This document shows, one piece after another, positions 42,941 through 50,763 of a DNA stretch of 64,000 nucleotides. This stretch comes from JANQRA01 sp035550735. GTDB taxonomy: Bacteria; Actinomycetota; Acidimicrobiia; Spongiisociales; ZC4RG35. The position numbers and the translations under genes were made by a program. The stretch spans positions 1 to 64,000 of the forward strand of contig DASZOM010000047.1 in NCBI GenBank assembly GCA_035550735.1, given 5' to 3'. Each line of letters starts with the position of its first letter. Position 1 is the first letter of the stretch. The notes beneath the pieces were generated by a model that ran no database searches, had not been told where the DNA came from, and saw nothing but the letters and a program-made list of their open reading frames with translations.

Positions 42941-44116
42941 ATGACGAAGAGCTACCGGGACGTCGTCAACGAAGCCAAGGCGCGTATCCGCGAGATCACA
43001 CCCACCGACCTCGAGCATCGTCTCGACGAGCTCACGGTGCTGGACATCCGCGAGGCAGACGAGTTCGAGCAAGGCGCCATCCCGGGGGCGATCTTCTCGC
43101 CCAGGGGGACACTGGAGTCCTCAATCTCGGCCCATGTGACCGACCCCGAGACCGAGATCGTCCTCTACTGCGCCGGTGGGGCCAGGTCGGCCCTGGCTGC
43201 AGCCACCCTCGAGGACATGGGCTACACAAATGTGTGGTCTCTCGAAGGCGGGTTCACCCGCTGGAAGAACGACGGCCACTCATGGCGGGCGCCGGAGAGC
43301 CTCTCCTCCGAGCAGCGGGGCAGGTACAGCCGGCACATCCTCCTCCCCGAGGTCGGTGAGGAGGGCCAGATCAAGCTGCTCGATGCCAAGGCCCTGGTGA
43401 TCGGGGCGGGAGGTCTCGGGTCGCCGTCGGCGATCTACCTGGCCGCGGCCGGCGTGGGCACCATCGGCATCGTCGACTTCGACGTCGTCGACACCTCCAA
43501 CCTGCAACGACAGATCCTGCACAACGTGGACCGGCTGGGCCGATCCAAGGTGGAGTCCGCCCGGGAGACACTGACTGCCCTCAACCCCGACGTCAAGGTG
43601 GAGACACATGACGTCCGTCTCTCCGCCGACAACGTCCTGGAGATACTGGGCCAGTACGACGTCATCCTCGACGGTGGGGACAACTTCCCCACCAGGTACC
43701 TGGTCAACGACGCCTCGCTGCACCTGCGCAAGCCGGTGGTGCACGGTTCGATCTTCCGCTTCGAGGGCCAGGCGACGATCTTCGACCCCTACCAAGGGCC
43801 CTGCTACAGGTGCCAGTACCCGGAGCCACCTCCCCCGGAGCTGGCGCCTTCGTGCGCCGAAGCGGGTGTGCTCGGTGTGCTCCCCGGCATCGTTGGTTCG
43901 ATCCAGGCCGTGGAGACGATCAAGTACATCCTCGGCATCGGTGAGACCCTGGTCGGCCGGCTTCTCTGCTACGACGCCCTCACCCAGGAGTTCCGGACTC
44001 TCAACATCCGCCGCGACCCGGATTGCCCGGCCTGTGGCGACGAGGAGCGGCCACCCCGCCTGGTCGAGTACGACGCCACCTGCGCCTACCCCGGTGCCGT
44101 GGCCAGGCTGAACTGA
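42941..44116 (+). CDS. Rhodanese-MoeB fusion, activating enzyme for the sulfur carrier
   Basis: A 391-residue protein. Residues 15-115 form a rhodanese domain with the active Cys77 in YCAGGAR. Residues 128-390 are a ThiF/MoeB adenylyltransferase: RYSRHILLPEVGEEGQ, nucleotide loop G155AGGLG, SNLQRQILH, zinc Cys288/Cys291 and Cys362/Cys365, and SCAEAGVLGVLPG. The enzyme would adenylate the carrier's C-terminal Gly, and the rhodanese Cys would deliver sulfur. In MoeZ and MOCS3 the rhodanese domain is at the C-terminus; here the order is reversed. Confidence 0.9.
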   Translation: MTKSYRDVVNEAKARIREITPTDLEHRLDELTVLDIREADEFEQGAIPGAIFSPRGTLESSISAHVTDPETEIVLYCAGGARSALAAATLEDMGYTNVWSLEGGFTRWKNDGHSWRAPESLSSEQRGRYSRHILLPEVGEEGQIKLLDAKALVIGAGGLGSPSAIYLAAAGVGTIGIVDFDVVDTSNLQRQILHNVDRLGRSKVESARETLTALNPDVKVETHDVRLSADNVLEILGQYDVILDGGDNFPTRYLVNDASLHLRKPVVHGSIFRFEGQATIFDPYQGPCYRCQYPEPPPPELAPSCAEAGVLGVLPGIVGSIQAVETIKYILGIGETLVGRLLCYDALTQEFRTLNIRRDPDCPACGDEERPPRLVEYDATCAYPGAVARLN

Positions 44117-44183
44117 GGGGCTCTGCAACGGATGTGCAGACGTGCGCGCTCGCGGTATCTCCCTGCCCGATCGAAATAAGTGA

Positions 44184-44229
44184 CGGGGCCGAAGGCCCCG
44201 CGGGGGGTTCGAGGGGGGTCGCCCCCCTC
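44184..44229. terminator. Double hairpin between convergent operons
   Basis: Two GC stems: CGGGGCC-GAA-GGCCCCG (44184-44200) and, ten bases on, eight perfect pairs 44211-44218 with 44222-44229 around a TCG loop. There is no T-run, but their place between convergent genes supports termination in both directions. Confidence 0.6.
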
Positions 44230-44233
44230 ATGA

Positions 44234-46714
44234 TCACAGCGTGGCGCCGAGATAGTTGGCCAGCCGGAGCAGGTCGGCGAAGACACCGCCGGCGGTGACG
44301 TCGGGACCGGCACCCGGGCCCTGGACGACGAGAGGGTTCTCCGAGTACCGCGCCGTGGAGAAGGCGACGATGTTGTCGGTGAGCCGGATCCGGGCGAAGG
44401 GGTGGTCGGTGTCGTAGGAGCGCAACGAGACCCGGCAGCCCTCGTCGGGATCGACGACACCGACGAACCTGAGCACCCGGCCCTCCGAGCGGGCCTGCTC
44501 CACCACATCGAGCATCTCCTGGTCATGTTCTGCCAGCCGTTCCAGGAAGTCGTCGACCGAGCCCGACTCCAACCCCGCCGGGATGAGGCTCTCGATCTCC
44601 ATCTCGTCGAGCCTCGCCTCCATCCCCATCTCCCTGGCCAGGATCACCACCTTGCGGGCCACATCCATGCCGGAGAGGTCCTCTCGGGGATCGGGCTCCG
44701 TGTAGCCCTTCTCGCGGGCGGCTCTGACGATCTCGGAGAACGAGACGCTGCCGTCGAAGCTGTTGAACAGGTAGGAGAGTGTCCCGGAGAAGACGCCCTC
44801 GATCCGATGGACGGTGTCCCCCGTCTGCACCAGGTCGCGCAGTGTCTGGATGATGGGGAGGGCCGCGCCGACCGTGGTCTCGTAGAAGTAGTGGGCATCG
44901 GCGCGACGCGCCGCCTGGCGCAGGGCGCGGTAGTACTCGATGGCGCCGCTGTTCGCCTTCTTGTTTGGCGTGATGACATGGACGCCCTGGGAGAGCCAGT
45001 CCCCGTAACGCATGGCGATGTCGGCACTCGCCGAGCAGTCGACGATCGCAGCGTGGGGCACCGACTCGGTCTGGACGTAGTCGGCGAGCATGTCGAGGTC
45101 GGTGGGATGGGTGTCGGCTCCCTGGGCCCGGAGTCGCTCCCGCCAGGAGCCGAGGTCGATGCGGTACTCGTCGAGCAGCATCGTGGAGCTGGTGGCGATG
45201 GCGCGGACGCGAAGGTCGACGCCGAACTCGTCGCGCAGCCACCCGAGCCTGCTCGCCATCTGGTCGAGGAGCGCCCCGCCGACATGGCCGGGCCCGATCA
45301 GGCCGATCGAAAGGGTCTGTCGGGACAGGTAGAACCCGGCGTGGGCAGCGCGCAGCGCCCGGGTCGCATCCGCCCCGTCGATGACCACGGAGATGTTCCG
45401 CTCCGACGACCCCTGGGCGATTGCCTTTACGTTGACACCTGCCCGAACCAGGGCGCCGAAGAGTCGCGCCGCGATCCCCGGAGTCCCCGACATCCCTTCC
45501 CCGACCGCGGCCAGGATGGTGCATCCCGTCGTCACCTCCAGATCCTGGAGCAGGCCCTGGGATCGTTCCGCGGCGAAGGCCCGCTCAACCGCCGACCTGG
45601 CCGCAACCGCCTGCGACTCGGGGACGGCGAAGCAGATCGAGTGCTCGGAGCTTCCCTGGGAGATGAGGACGACCGAGACCCCCGCCTCGCGCAGGGAGCC
45701 GAAGAGACGCTCCGAGATGCCGGGGACGCCGATCATGGCCGTCCCCTCCAGGTTGACGAGGGCCATGTCCCCGATGGAGGCGAAACCCTTGACCGGGCTG
45801 TCCGTCGAGGATTCCGGGGCGATGGTGGTCCCGGGCACCTCCGGGCGAAACGTGTTGCGGATCGTCACCGGTATGCCGCCGCGGATCGCCGGGGTCATGG
45901 TGGCGGGATGGATCACCTTCGCACCGAAGTAGGCGAGCTCCATCGCCTCGTCGTACGAGAGCTCGGCGAGCACCTCGGCTTGCGGCACCAAACCGGGATC
46001 GGCGCTCATCACCCCGTCTACATCCGTCCAGATCACTATCTGGGATGCCTCCAACAGGGAGGCGAAGATCGAAGCCGAGTAGTCGCTCCCGTTCCTGCCC
46101 AGCGTCGTCGCCGCACCGCTGGAGTCGGATGCGATGAAGCCGGTGATCACCACGAGCCGATTGTCGTTCTCCCCCAGCCAGCGTTCCAGGTTGGCTGCGC
46201 TCGCGGCCCAATCCACCAAGGCCGCCGGCTGTGCCGGCGTGACCACGAGGATCTCGCGGGCGTCGAGCCAGATTGCGGGGGCGCCCCGCGACTGCAGGTA
46301 GCCGGCGAGGAGTCGGGCCGACCAGATCTCGCCGAACCCGGCCACGGCACCGATGGCGTTGTCCAAGGCCGCCCCCATCACGCTGGATGCGCGGAGGACG
46401 TCCCTGATGTCGTGGAAGTCCTTGTCGATGCGGGCAACCAGATCGGCGGCTTCCGGACCGTCGAGCAGCCCGTTGACCAGACCGACCTGACGCTCCCGGA
46501 GCACGTCGCACATCTCCTCGAACGATGAGTCGCGCCGGCCGGCCCGGGCGACCAACTCGATGAGACCGTCGGTGGTGCCGGCGGCCGCCGACACGACCAC
46601 GGCGACACGGTCACCTGGATCGAAACCTTCGATGATCGACGTGACCTTTCGGTACGCGTCGACATCGGCGAGGCTGGTGCCACCGAACTTGTGGGTTACC
46701 CAATTGCCGGACAT
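44234..46714 (-). CDS. thrA: Bifunctional aspartate kinase/homoserine dehydrogenase
   Basis: An 826-residue fusion for the first and third steps from aspartate to homoserine. The kinase part (1-300) has HKFGGTSLADV, then TTLGRNGSDYSA; two ACT-type regions follow (about 310-460, SIGDMALVNLEG and LAAVGEGM); the dehydrogenase (about 470-826) has GLIGPGHVGGALLDQ, VITPNKKANSGA, and IEGVFSGTLSYLFNSF. Fused ThrA is typical of proteobacteria and plants, less so of actinobacteria, where the two are mostly separate. It faces the ThrC-like operon tail to tail and would supply the homoserine for that pathway. Homoserine kinase is not in the window. Confidence 0.93.
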   Translation of the reverse strand: MSGNWVTHKFGGTSLADVDAYRKVTSIIEGFDPGDRVAVVVSAAAGTTDGLIELVARAGRRDSSFEEMCDVLRERQVGLVNGLLDGPEAADLVARIDKDFHDIRDVLRASSVMGAALDNAIGAVAGFGEIWSARLLAGYLQSRGAPAIWLDAREILVVTPAQPAALVDWAASAANLERWLGENDNRLVVITGFIASDSSGAATTLGRNGSDYSASIFASLLEASQIVIWTDVDGVMSADPGLVPQAEVLAELSYDEAMELAYFGAKVIHPATMTPAIRGGIPVTIRNTFRPEVPGTTIAPESSTDSPVKGFASIGDMALVNLEGTAMIGVPGISERLFGSLREAGVSVVLISQGSSEHSICFAVPESQAVAARSAVERAFAAERSQGLLQDLEVTTGCTILAAVGEGMSGTPGIAARLFGALVRAGVNVKAIAQGSSERNISVVIDGADATRALRAAHAGFYLSRQTLSIGLIGPGHVGGALLDQMASRLGWLRDEFGVDLRVRAIATSSTMLLDEYRIDLGSWRERLRAQGADTHPTDLDMLADYVQTESVPHAAIVDCSASADIAMRYGDWLSQGVHVITPNKKANSGAIEYYRALRQAARRADAHYFYETTVGAALPIIQTLRDLVQTGDTVHRIEGVFSGTLSYLFNSFDGSVSFSEIVRAAREKGYTEPDPREDLSGMDVARKVVILAREMGMEARLDEMEIESLIPAGLESGSVDDFLERLAEHDQEMLDVVEQARSEGRVLRFVGVVDPDEGCRVSLRSYDTDHPFARIRLTDNIVAFSTARYSENPLVVQGPGAGPDVTAGGVFADLLRLANYLGATL

Positions 46715-46763
46715 GGTCGTCCCGTGTCGAGTGAACCGAGCAAGTTAGTGCCGGTTCCCGGCG

Positions 46764-47273
46764 TCACAGCCGGCGGTGCATGACGTGGATCGCAACCGGA
46801 CCGTGCACGGCGTGGCGGAAGGCATCGGGCACGGTGCCGACGATCTCGAAGCCGAGCGACTCCCAGAGGGAGATGGCGCGGGTGTTCGTCACCACGACAG
46901 CGTTGAACTGCATGGCGACGAACCTCAGCGACCTGGCCTGCTCGATCACCCATTCGGCGAACCGACGCCCGATCCCTTGTCCGGAGACTGCCGGTGAGAC
47001 CATCCAGGCGGCATTGCAGACGTGGTCGCCGAGACCGGGTTGGTTGGGCTTGACATAGGCGGTGGCCACGACCTCGCCGTCACGCTCGGCGACGTAGGTG
47101 CATCGCCGGTCGGTCCCCGGCTGCATCCAGCTCGACCGGGCGTCAGGCTCGGGTATCCCGGGTGGGTGGACATAGGTGTCACCGGTCGCCACCACCTCCT
47201 GGAAGATCGGCCAGATCGAGGGCCAGTCCTCATCGGTGGCGACGCGAAAGACGAGGTCGAAGGATTCTGTCAT
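46764..47273 (-). CDS. GNAT family N-acetyltransferase
   Basis: A 169-residue acetyltransferase of the single-domain GNAT type. The acetyl-CoA loop is VSPAVSGQGIGRRFAEWVIEQA, preceded by a beta strand NAAWMV; NTRAISLWESLGFEIVGTVP is the usual C-terminal signature. It resembles phosphinothricin/L-amino-acid acetyltransferases. ATG 47273 gives the expected start; the upstream ATG at 47300 adds an unlikely tail. Substrate unknown. Confidence 0.85.
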   Translation of the reverse strand: MTESFDLVFRVATDEDWPSIWPIFQEVVATGDTYVHPPGIPEPDARSSWMQPGTDRRCTYVAERDGEVVATAYVKPNQPGLGDHVCNAAWMVSPAVSGQGIGRRFAEWVIEQARSLRFVAMQFNAVVVTNTRAISLWESLGFEIVGTVPDAFRHAVHGPVAIHVMHRRL

Positions 47274-47312
47274 CTCAGGTCGGGGAAGGTAACGGCACAC
47301 GGGCCGCCACCG

Positions 47313-48671
47313 TCACGGAGACTGACCCTGCGTGATGTATGTGCGTCCGAGCGGGCTGGTCCAATGGTCACGTCCGTCGACGTGCTGATGTCTCCAGCCA
47401 TGGTCCTTGAGTATGTGGTCGTGACGGCACTTCGGGCCGCCGTTGCGGATCGAGGTCTGTCCGCGCTGGCTCCACGGGAGGAGATGGTCGTAGTCACATT
47501 CTGACGCAGGGGCCCGGCATCCGGGAAAGGCGCAGGTGTCCTGGACCGCCTGAACGTGACGGGAGATCGCTCGGTTGGGTCGTCGTCTGGTGGTCACGAT
47601 GTCGACCACTCGGCCGTTGTCGTCGGTGACGACACATTGCCAGGGCGTCTGGTGCTGACGGTCGGCGACCTGACGGGCGATATCGGCGATCACCGGTCCC
47701 ATGCCCGGGATCTCGGCCGAGCTCTCATCGAGACCGGCGAGAGTGGTCAGGTCGACCCGGATGTCGACGAGGCCCTTGCCGTGCTTGCCGTCAGCTCCCA
47801 GGAGCAGGTCGACGGCGATGTCGGCGCGGAGGTTGTCGTGACTTCGGTCGTCGCCGTCCTTGCGCATCGAGATCATGTGGGCGTTGACCCGACGCCCGAT
47901 CGCCCGTGCATCGTCCACGGCGATGTCGAATAGATAGAGGTTGGCGGTGCCGGCATCGGTGGGCTCGATCACCAGCCTCCGCTCCTCCAAGGCATGGTCG
48001 TAGCGTTTCCGGGCGTCCTCGGTGTCTGCGTCGACACACAGCTTGCGGATCCTCGCTCGAAGCTGTCCAGTGGTCAGACGAGGAGCCTCCTCGGCCAGCA
48101 GGTCGACCACCCGCCGGGCCAGGGCGTCGGGGACATGACAGGTGCCGTCGGCGAACACGCGGGCCCGAGCCAGGTCGATCAATCCGTCAGACAGCATGTC
48201 CCAGACTCGAGGCAGCCGCTCTTTGAGGTCGTAGGCGAGACCCATCCGGTTCTCGGCAGCGCGTCTGGTCAGATGGAGGGCCGGCCGCAGCTCGTCGGCG
48301 GCGAACTCGGAAGGCTGCTCGCAGCGCAGGGGTGGTGAGCAGGCATCACCTGGAGCCGCATAGGCGATCTCATGGACGTCGGCGACCGACCCGGCCTGAA
48401 CATGGGCCACCATCCGCTCCCGGGCCCGCAACACCGAGACCAGGTCGAACCCGTTCAGCCGGGACCGGTCGACATGGGCGAGGACCGCAGCCAGGTACGG
48501 GCCGACAGGAATCGAGTCGAAGGCGGGGACCTGCTCACGATCGTCCTCCGACCGGCCGGTGTTCAACCCGTCCATCGTCAGCAGGTAGAGCTGATCGTCG
48601 AAACCGTCGTCGAACAAAGGATCGTCGTGTCTCTCCCCCGGCCAGAGCTCGGTCTCCAGGTCACCGAACAT
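47313..48671 (-). CDS. DUF222/13E12-type protein with C-terminal HNH endonuclease domain
   Basis: A 452-residue protein. The N-terminal two thirds are the DUF222 (13E12 repeat) helical region, with ARERMVAHVQAGSVADVHEIAYA and LTRRAAENRMGLAYDLKERLPRVWD; the HNH domain is at the C-terminus with CAFPGCRAPASECDYDHLLPW and CRHDH. Such genes are numerous and mobile in actinobacteria and several are SOS-induced in mycobacteria. Here the ATG at 48671 lies inside a perfect LexA box, and the -10 element ends seven bases upstream, so the message is leaderless and damage-inducible. A longer TTG-start frame would use the -35 box as coding sequence. Confidence 0.88.
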   Translation of the reverse strand: MFGDLETELWPGERHDDPLFDDGFDDQLYLLTMDGLNTGRSEDDREQVPAFDSIPVGPYLAAVLAHVDRSRLNGFDLVSVLRARERMVAHVQAGSVADVHEIAYAAPGDACSPPLRCEQPSEFAADELRPALHLTRRAAENRMGLAYDLKERLPRVWDMLSDGLIDLARARVFADGTCHVPDALARRVVDLLAEEAPRLTTGQLRARIRKLCVDADTEDARKRYDHALEERRLVIEPTDAGTANLYLFDIAVDDARAIGRRVNAHMISMRKDGDDRSHDNLRADIAVDLLLGADGKHGKGLVDIRVDLTTLAGLDESSAEIPGMGPVIADIARQVADRQHQTPWQCVVTDDNGRVVDIVTTRRRPNRAISRHVQAVQDTCAFPGCRAPASECDYDHLLPWSQRGQTSIRNGGPKCRHDHILKDHGWRHQHVDGRDHWTSPLGRTYITQGQSP

Positions 48672-48678
48672 ATGTTCG
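48665..48678. promoter_or_regulatory. LexA (SOS) box
   Basis: CGAACATATGTTCG, a perfect 14-base palindrome and an exact match to the CGAAC-N4-GTTCG Gram-positive SOS box. It directly follows the -10 element and covers the start codon of the HNH gene. Confidence 0.85.
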
Positions 48679-48707
48679 ACCCTACGACACCCCTGGGACA
48701 GAATCAA
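48679..48707 (-). promoter_or_regulatory. Promoter of the DUF222/HNH gene
   Basis: Minus strand TTGATT (48702-48707), 17 bases, TAGGGT (48679-48684). The start of RNA should fall at or just before ATG 48671, inside the LexA box. Confidence 0.65.
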
Positions 48708-48862
48708 GGGGGATGTTCGAAAAATCTCGACACTTCTGTGCGACGGCGGGCGGCGCCAAAATCGAACACACCCGCGGGGCGATCCAAGCCCCAGGGGGAT
48801 GAGACTCCGACTCCGGTCCGCCGCCCATTTCCCCCGCCACCAACCAGACCTATGGTTGCCGG

Positions 48863-49327
48863 GTGACTCCGGACGACATCGTCGACTACATGGAGAGGTT
48901 GGACGGGACGGTCGTCTTGGTGGCGTCCGAGGAGAACGGTGCGCCCGAGGTGGCGTGGGGGGACGTCTTCTTCTTCTACGACCCAGACGATGTGATCCCG
49001 CCGGAGAAGCGGTTCCCCTTCGCCACGATCGTGGTCAACGACTATCCCGGGTTCGACGAGCTCTCCGAGCTCGGCCGTCCCGACGCCTACCGGGTGAATG
49101 CTTGGGTGAGCCGGGATACCTTCCAGCGAGAGGTCGCCGGCAGCGACGAGGCCAGCATCGACTACACGGTCCTGGACGAGGTGATCCCACATCCCGTCTA
49201 TGGCGCCCAGGGCTGGCTGAGCGTGCTGAATCCCGGGGTCGCCACGGGCTCGAAGGTCAGGGAGCTGCTCGCCGAGGCCCACGACCGGGCGAGAGCTCGC
49301 TACGAGAAGCGGAGTTCGGGCGACTGA
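48863..49327 (+). CDS. DUF6194 family protein
   Basis: A 154-residue protein of the DUF6194 family, of unknown function. It is recognised from the start DDIVDYMERLDGTVVL, PEVAWGDVFFFYDPDD, RFPFATIVVNDYPGFD, and the end HPVYGAQGWLSVLNPG followed by AHDRARARY. No signal or membrane segment. The GTG start is six bases after TATGGT (48851-48856), a likely leaderless message. The next gene begins 35 bases downstream on the same strand. Confidence 0.82.
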   Translation: MTPDDIVDYMERLDGTVVLVASEENGAPEVAWGDVFFFYDPDDVIPPEKRFPFATIVVNDYPGFDELSELGRPDAYRVNAWVSRDTFQREVAGSDEASIDYTVLDEVIPHPVYGAQGWLSVLNPGVATGSKVRELLAEAHDRARARYEKRSSGD

Positions 49328-49362
49328 TCGGTCCCGACACCGCGGCCACCTACCCTGAGGGC

Positions 49363-49779
49363 ATGGACCGCGACGCCCAGCTGGCTTTGATCGGCCGCTT
49401 CTACGACGACATGTGGAATCGCTTCGACAAGACGGTGTTCCCCGAGATCCTCGATACATCGATTCGATTCCGCGGCTCGCTGGGACAGGTGAAGACCGGT
49501 TTCGACGAGCTCGGTGACTACGTCGACTACATCCAGGCCTTCTCCTCCGACTTCCACAACGAGGTGATCGACACCATCACCGAAGGCGACCGGACCTTCG
49601 CCCGGCTCTCCTACAGCGGCACCCATCAGGGCGAGATCTTCGAGCTGACTCCGAGCAACCGCCGTTTCGAGTACACCGGAGCCGTTGTCTTCACCTTCGG
49701 CCCCCGCCTGATCAGAGAGGTCTGGGTCCTCGGGGACATCTACGGGCTGCTCTCCCAGCTCAGCCCGGAGAACGAGTAA
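49363..49779 (+). CDS. SnoaL-like / NTF2-fold protein (ester cyclase type)
   Basis: A 138-residue cone-shaped alpha+beta barrel protein of the SnoaL-like polyketide cyclase/ester cyclase type: LIGRFYDDMWNRFD, then IRFRGSLGQVKTGFDELGDYV, and TFARLSYSGTHQGEIFEL. Function in these families ranges from isomerase to binding protein. ATG 49363 follows TGAGGG by one base; a further start is not seen. Its 3' end overlaps the convergent hydrolase gene by 20 bases. Confidence 0.78.
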   Translation: MDRDAQLALIGRFYDDMWNRFDKTVFPEILDTSIRFRGSLGQVKTGFDELGDYVDYIQAFSSDFHNEVIDTITEGDRTFARLSYSGTHQGEIFELTPSNRRFEYTGAVVFTFGPRLIREVWVLGDIYGLLSQLSPENE

Positions 49780-50557
49780 GGCTCAGCTTCCGGCCGGCGA
49801 ATTCCGCCACCCGATCCAGCACCCTGGCGTCGGAGAGGATCCGGGAGTGCCCCAACCCGTCGGCGACGACTATCGAGGTATCCGGCCGCAGCGCGGCGAG
49901 CTCGGCGGATCGGGCGAATGGCGTCTCATCGTCGGCCGGGTCGTGGATCAGAAGCACCTGGGTCCCCGGCATGTCTCCAACCGGCAGCGATGAAACTCGC
50001 GGCCACAAGACCGGATCGAAGTCGACGAGACGGCGTCGCAGGCCGCGGCGTGCCCATGGGAACAGACGGAGGCGGTCGCTGAACACCTCGAGGGCGTCGC
50101 TGGCGTCGAGAGCGGGGGCGATCCAGACGACCGATCGCGGTGCCTCCTCGGCGAAGGCGACACGCATCATCAGGCTGGCGAACGAGTGCGCGACCACGAT
50201 GTCGGGAAGACCGATCTCGTCGACCAGGCCGCGGACCGAGGCCGCGATCTGCTTGATGTCGGTGGGCTCACCGCCTGCCCGCCCGGGCAGATCGGGAACG
50301 ACCACCCGGAACCCCTCCTCGGCCAGCCTTTGGGCAAGGGGCGCCATCTGGGCGGCACGACCGCCCCAGCCGTGGAGGGCGAGGACGAGTGGGCCGGAGC
50401 CGACCTCGAACCCGGTGAGATCACCCGTGTGGAAGAACACGAGGCCGGCCATGGCCTCCTGATCCCGAAGGACCGTCTTCGACCCGATGGGCGGTGGGGT
50501 GAGCCAGGCCTGCCAGGTCAGGGCGGGAACCACCCGTATCGGCAGAGGGACCTTCAC
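49760..50557 (-). CDS. Alpha/beta hydrolase
   Basis: A 265-residue alpha/beta-hydrolase fold protein. The oxyanion motif is LALHGWGG, the nucleophile elbow AHSFAS (Ser with Ala/His in place of the usual Gly), an acid in HDPADDETP and the His in GLGHSRIL. The GTG at 50557 comes two bases after the stop of the 37-codon gene, so it is translated by coupling; upstream residues in the longer frame are a shadow. It is controlled by the promoter and twin operators at 50694-50746 and probably repressed by the divergent HxlR regulator. Confidence 0.82.
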   Translation of the reverse strand: MKVPLPIRVVPALTWQAWLTPPPIGSKTVLRDQEAMAGLVFFHTGDLTGFEVGSGPLVLALHGWGGRAAQMAPLAQRLAEEGFRVVVPDLPGRAGGEPTDIKQIAASVRGLVDEIGLPDIVVAHSFASLMMRVAFAEEAPRSVVWIAPALDASDALEVFSDRLRLFPWARRGLRRRLVDFDPVLWPRVSSLPVGDMPGTQVLLIHDPADDETPFARSAELAALRPDTSIVVADGLGHSRILSDARVLDRVAEFAGRKLSLTRSPG

Positions 50558-50559
50558 GA

Positions 50560-50673
50560 TCAGGACGCGCCGGGCCCGGGGAGGTCGGAGACGTCGATCG
50601 TGAAGATCGGCTCCGGGGCCTTGAGGGCCTTGGTCACGACTTGTCGGCGATACCGCTTGAGTTGCTTGCTCAT
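50560..50673 (-). CDS. 37-residue basic protein upstream of the hydrolase
   Basis: A short frame starting with ATG 50673 (AAGG five to eight bases upstream) and ending with TGA two bases before the hydrolase GTG. The product begins MSKQLKRYRRQVVTKALK, strongly basic, followed by an uncharged tail ending in DLPGPGAS. No family recognised. Either a small protein or a translated leader that couples translation to the hydrolase; it is the first gene after a good promoter. Confidence 0.55.
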   Translation of the reverse strand: MSKQLKRYRRQVVTKALKAPEPIFTIDVSDLPGPGAS

Positions 50674-50693
50674 GATCCTTGATTCCGGTCGAT

Positions 50694-50712
50694 GTGAGTT
50701 GCAACTCGCAAC
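50694..50712. promoter_or_regulatory. Operator 1 of the HxlR-type regulator
   Basis: gtgagttgcaactcgcaac, containing the perfect palindrome GAGTTGCAACTC. It covers the -10 element and the predicted RNA start of the minus-strand promoter. Confidence 0.7.
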
Positions 50713-50738
50713 TTACATGGATTTGAGGTGAGTTGCAA
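50710..50738 (-). promoter_or_regulatory. Promoter of the 37-codon gene and hydrolase
   Basis: Minus strand TTGCAA (50733-50738), 17 bases, TAAGTT (50710-50715). Both hexamers lie within or at the edge of the two operators. Confidence 0.6.
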
Positions 50739-50746
50739 CTCGCAAC
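50728..50746. promoter_or_regulatory. Operator 2 of the HxlR-type regulator
   Basis: A 19-base exact copy of operator 1 in the same orientation, 34 bases away start to start, or about three helical turns, so two dimers could bind on nearly the same face. Confidence 0.7.
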
Positions 50747-50763
50747 CGACTAGGATCTCGGTC

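Noticed and set aside
44402..46528. A 708-codon open frame on the plus strand opposite thrA.
   Set aside because: Antisense shadow created by high GC at third positions; no domain, no ribosome-binding site, and low-complexity composition.
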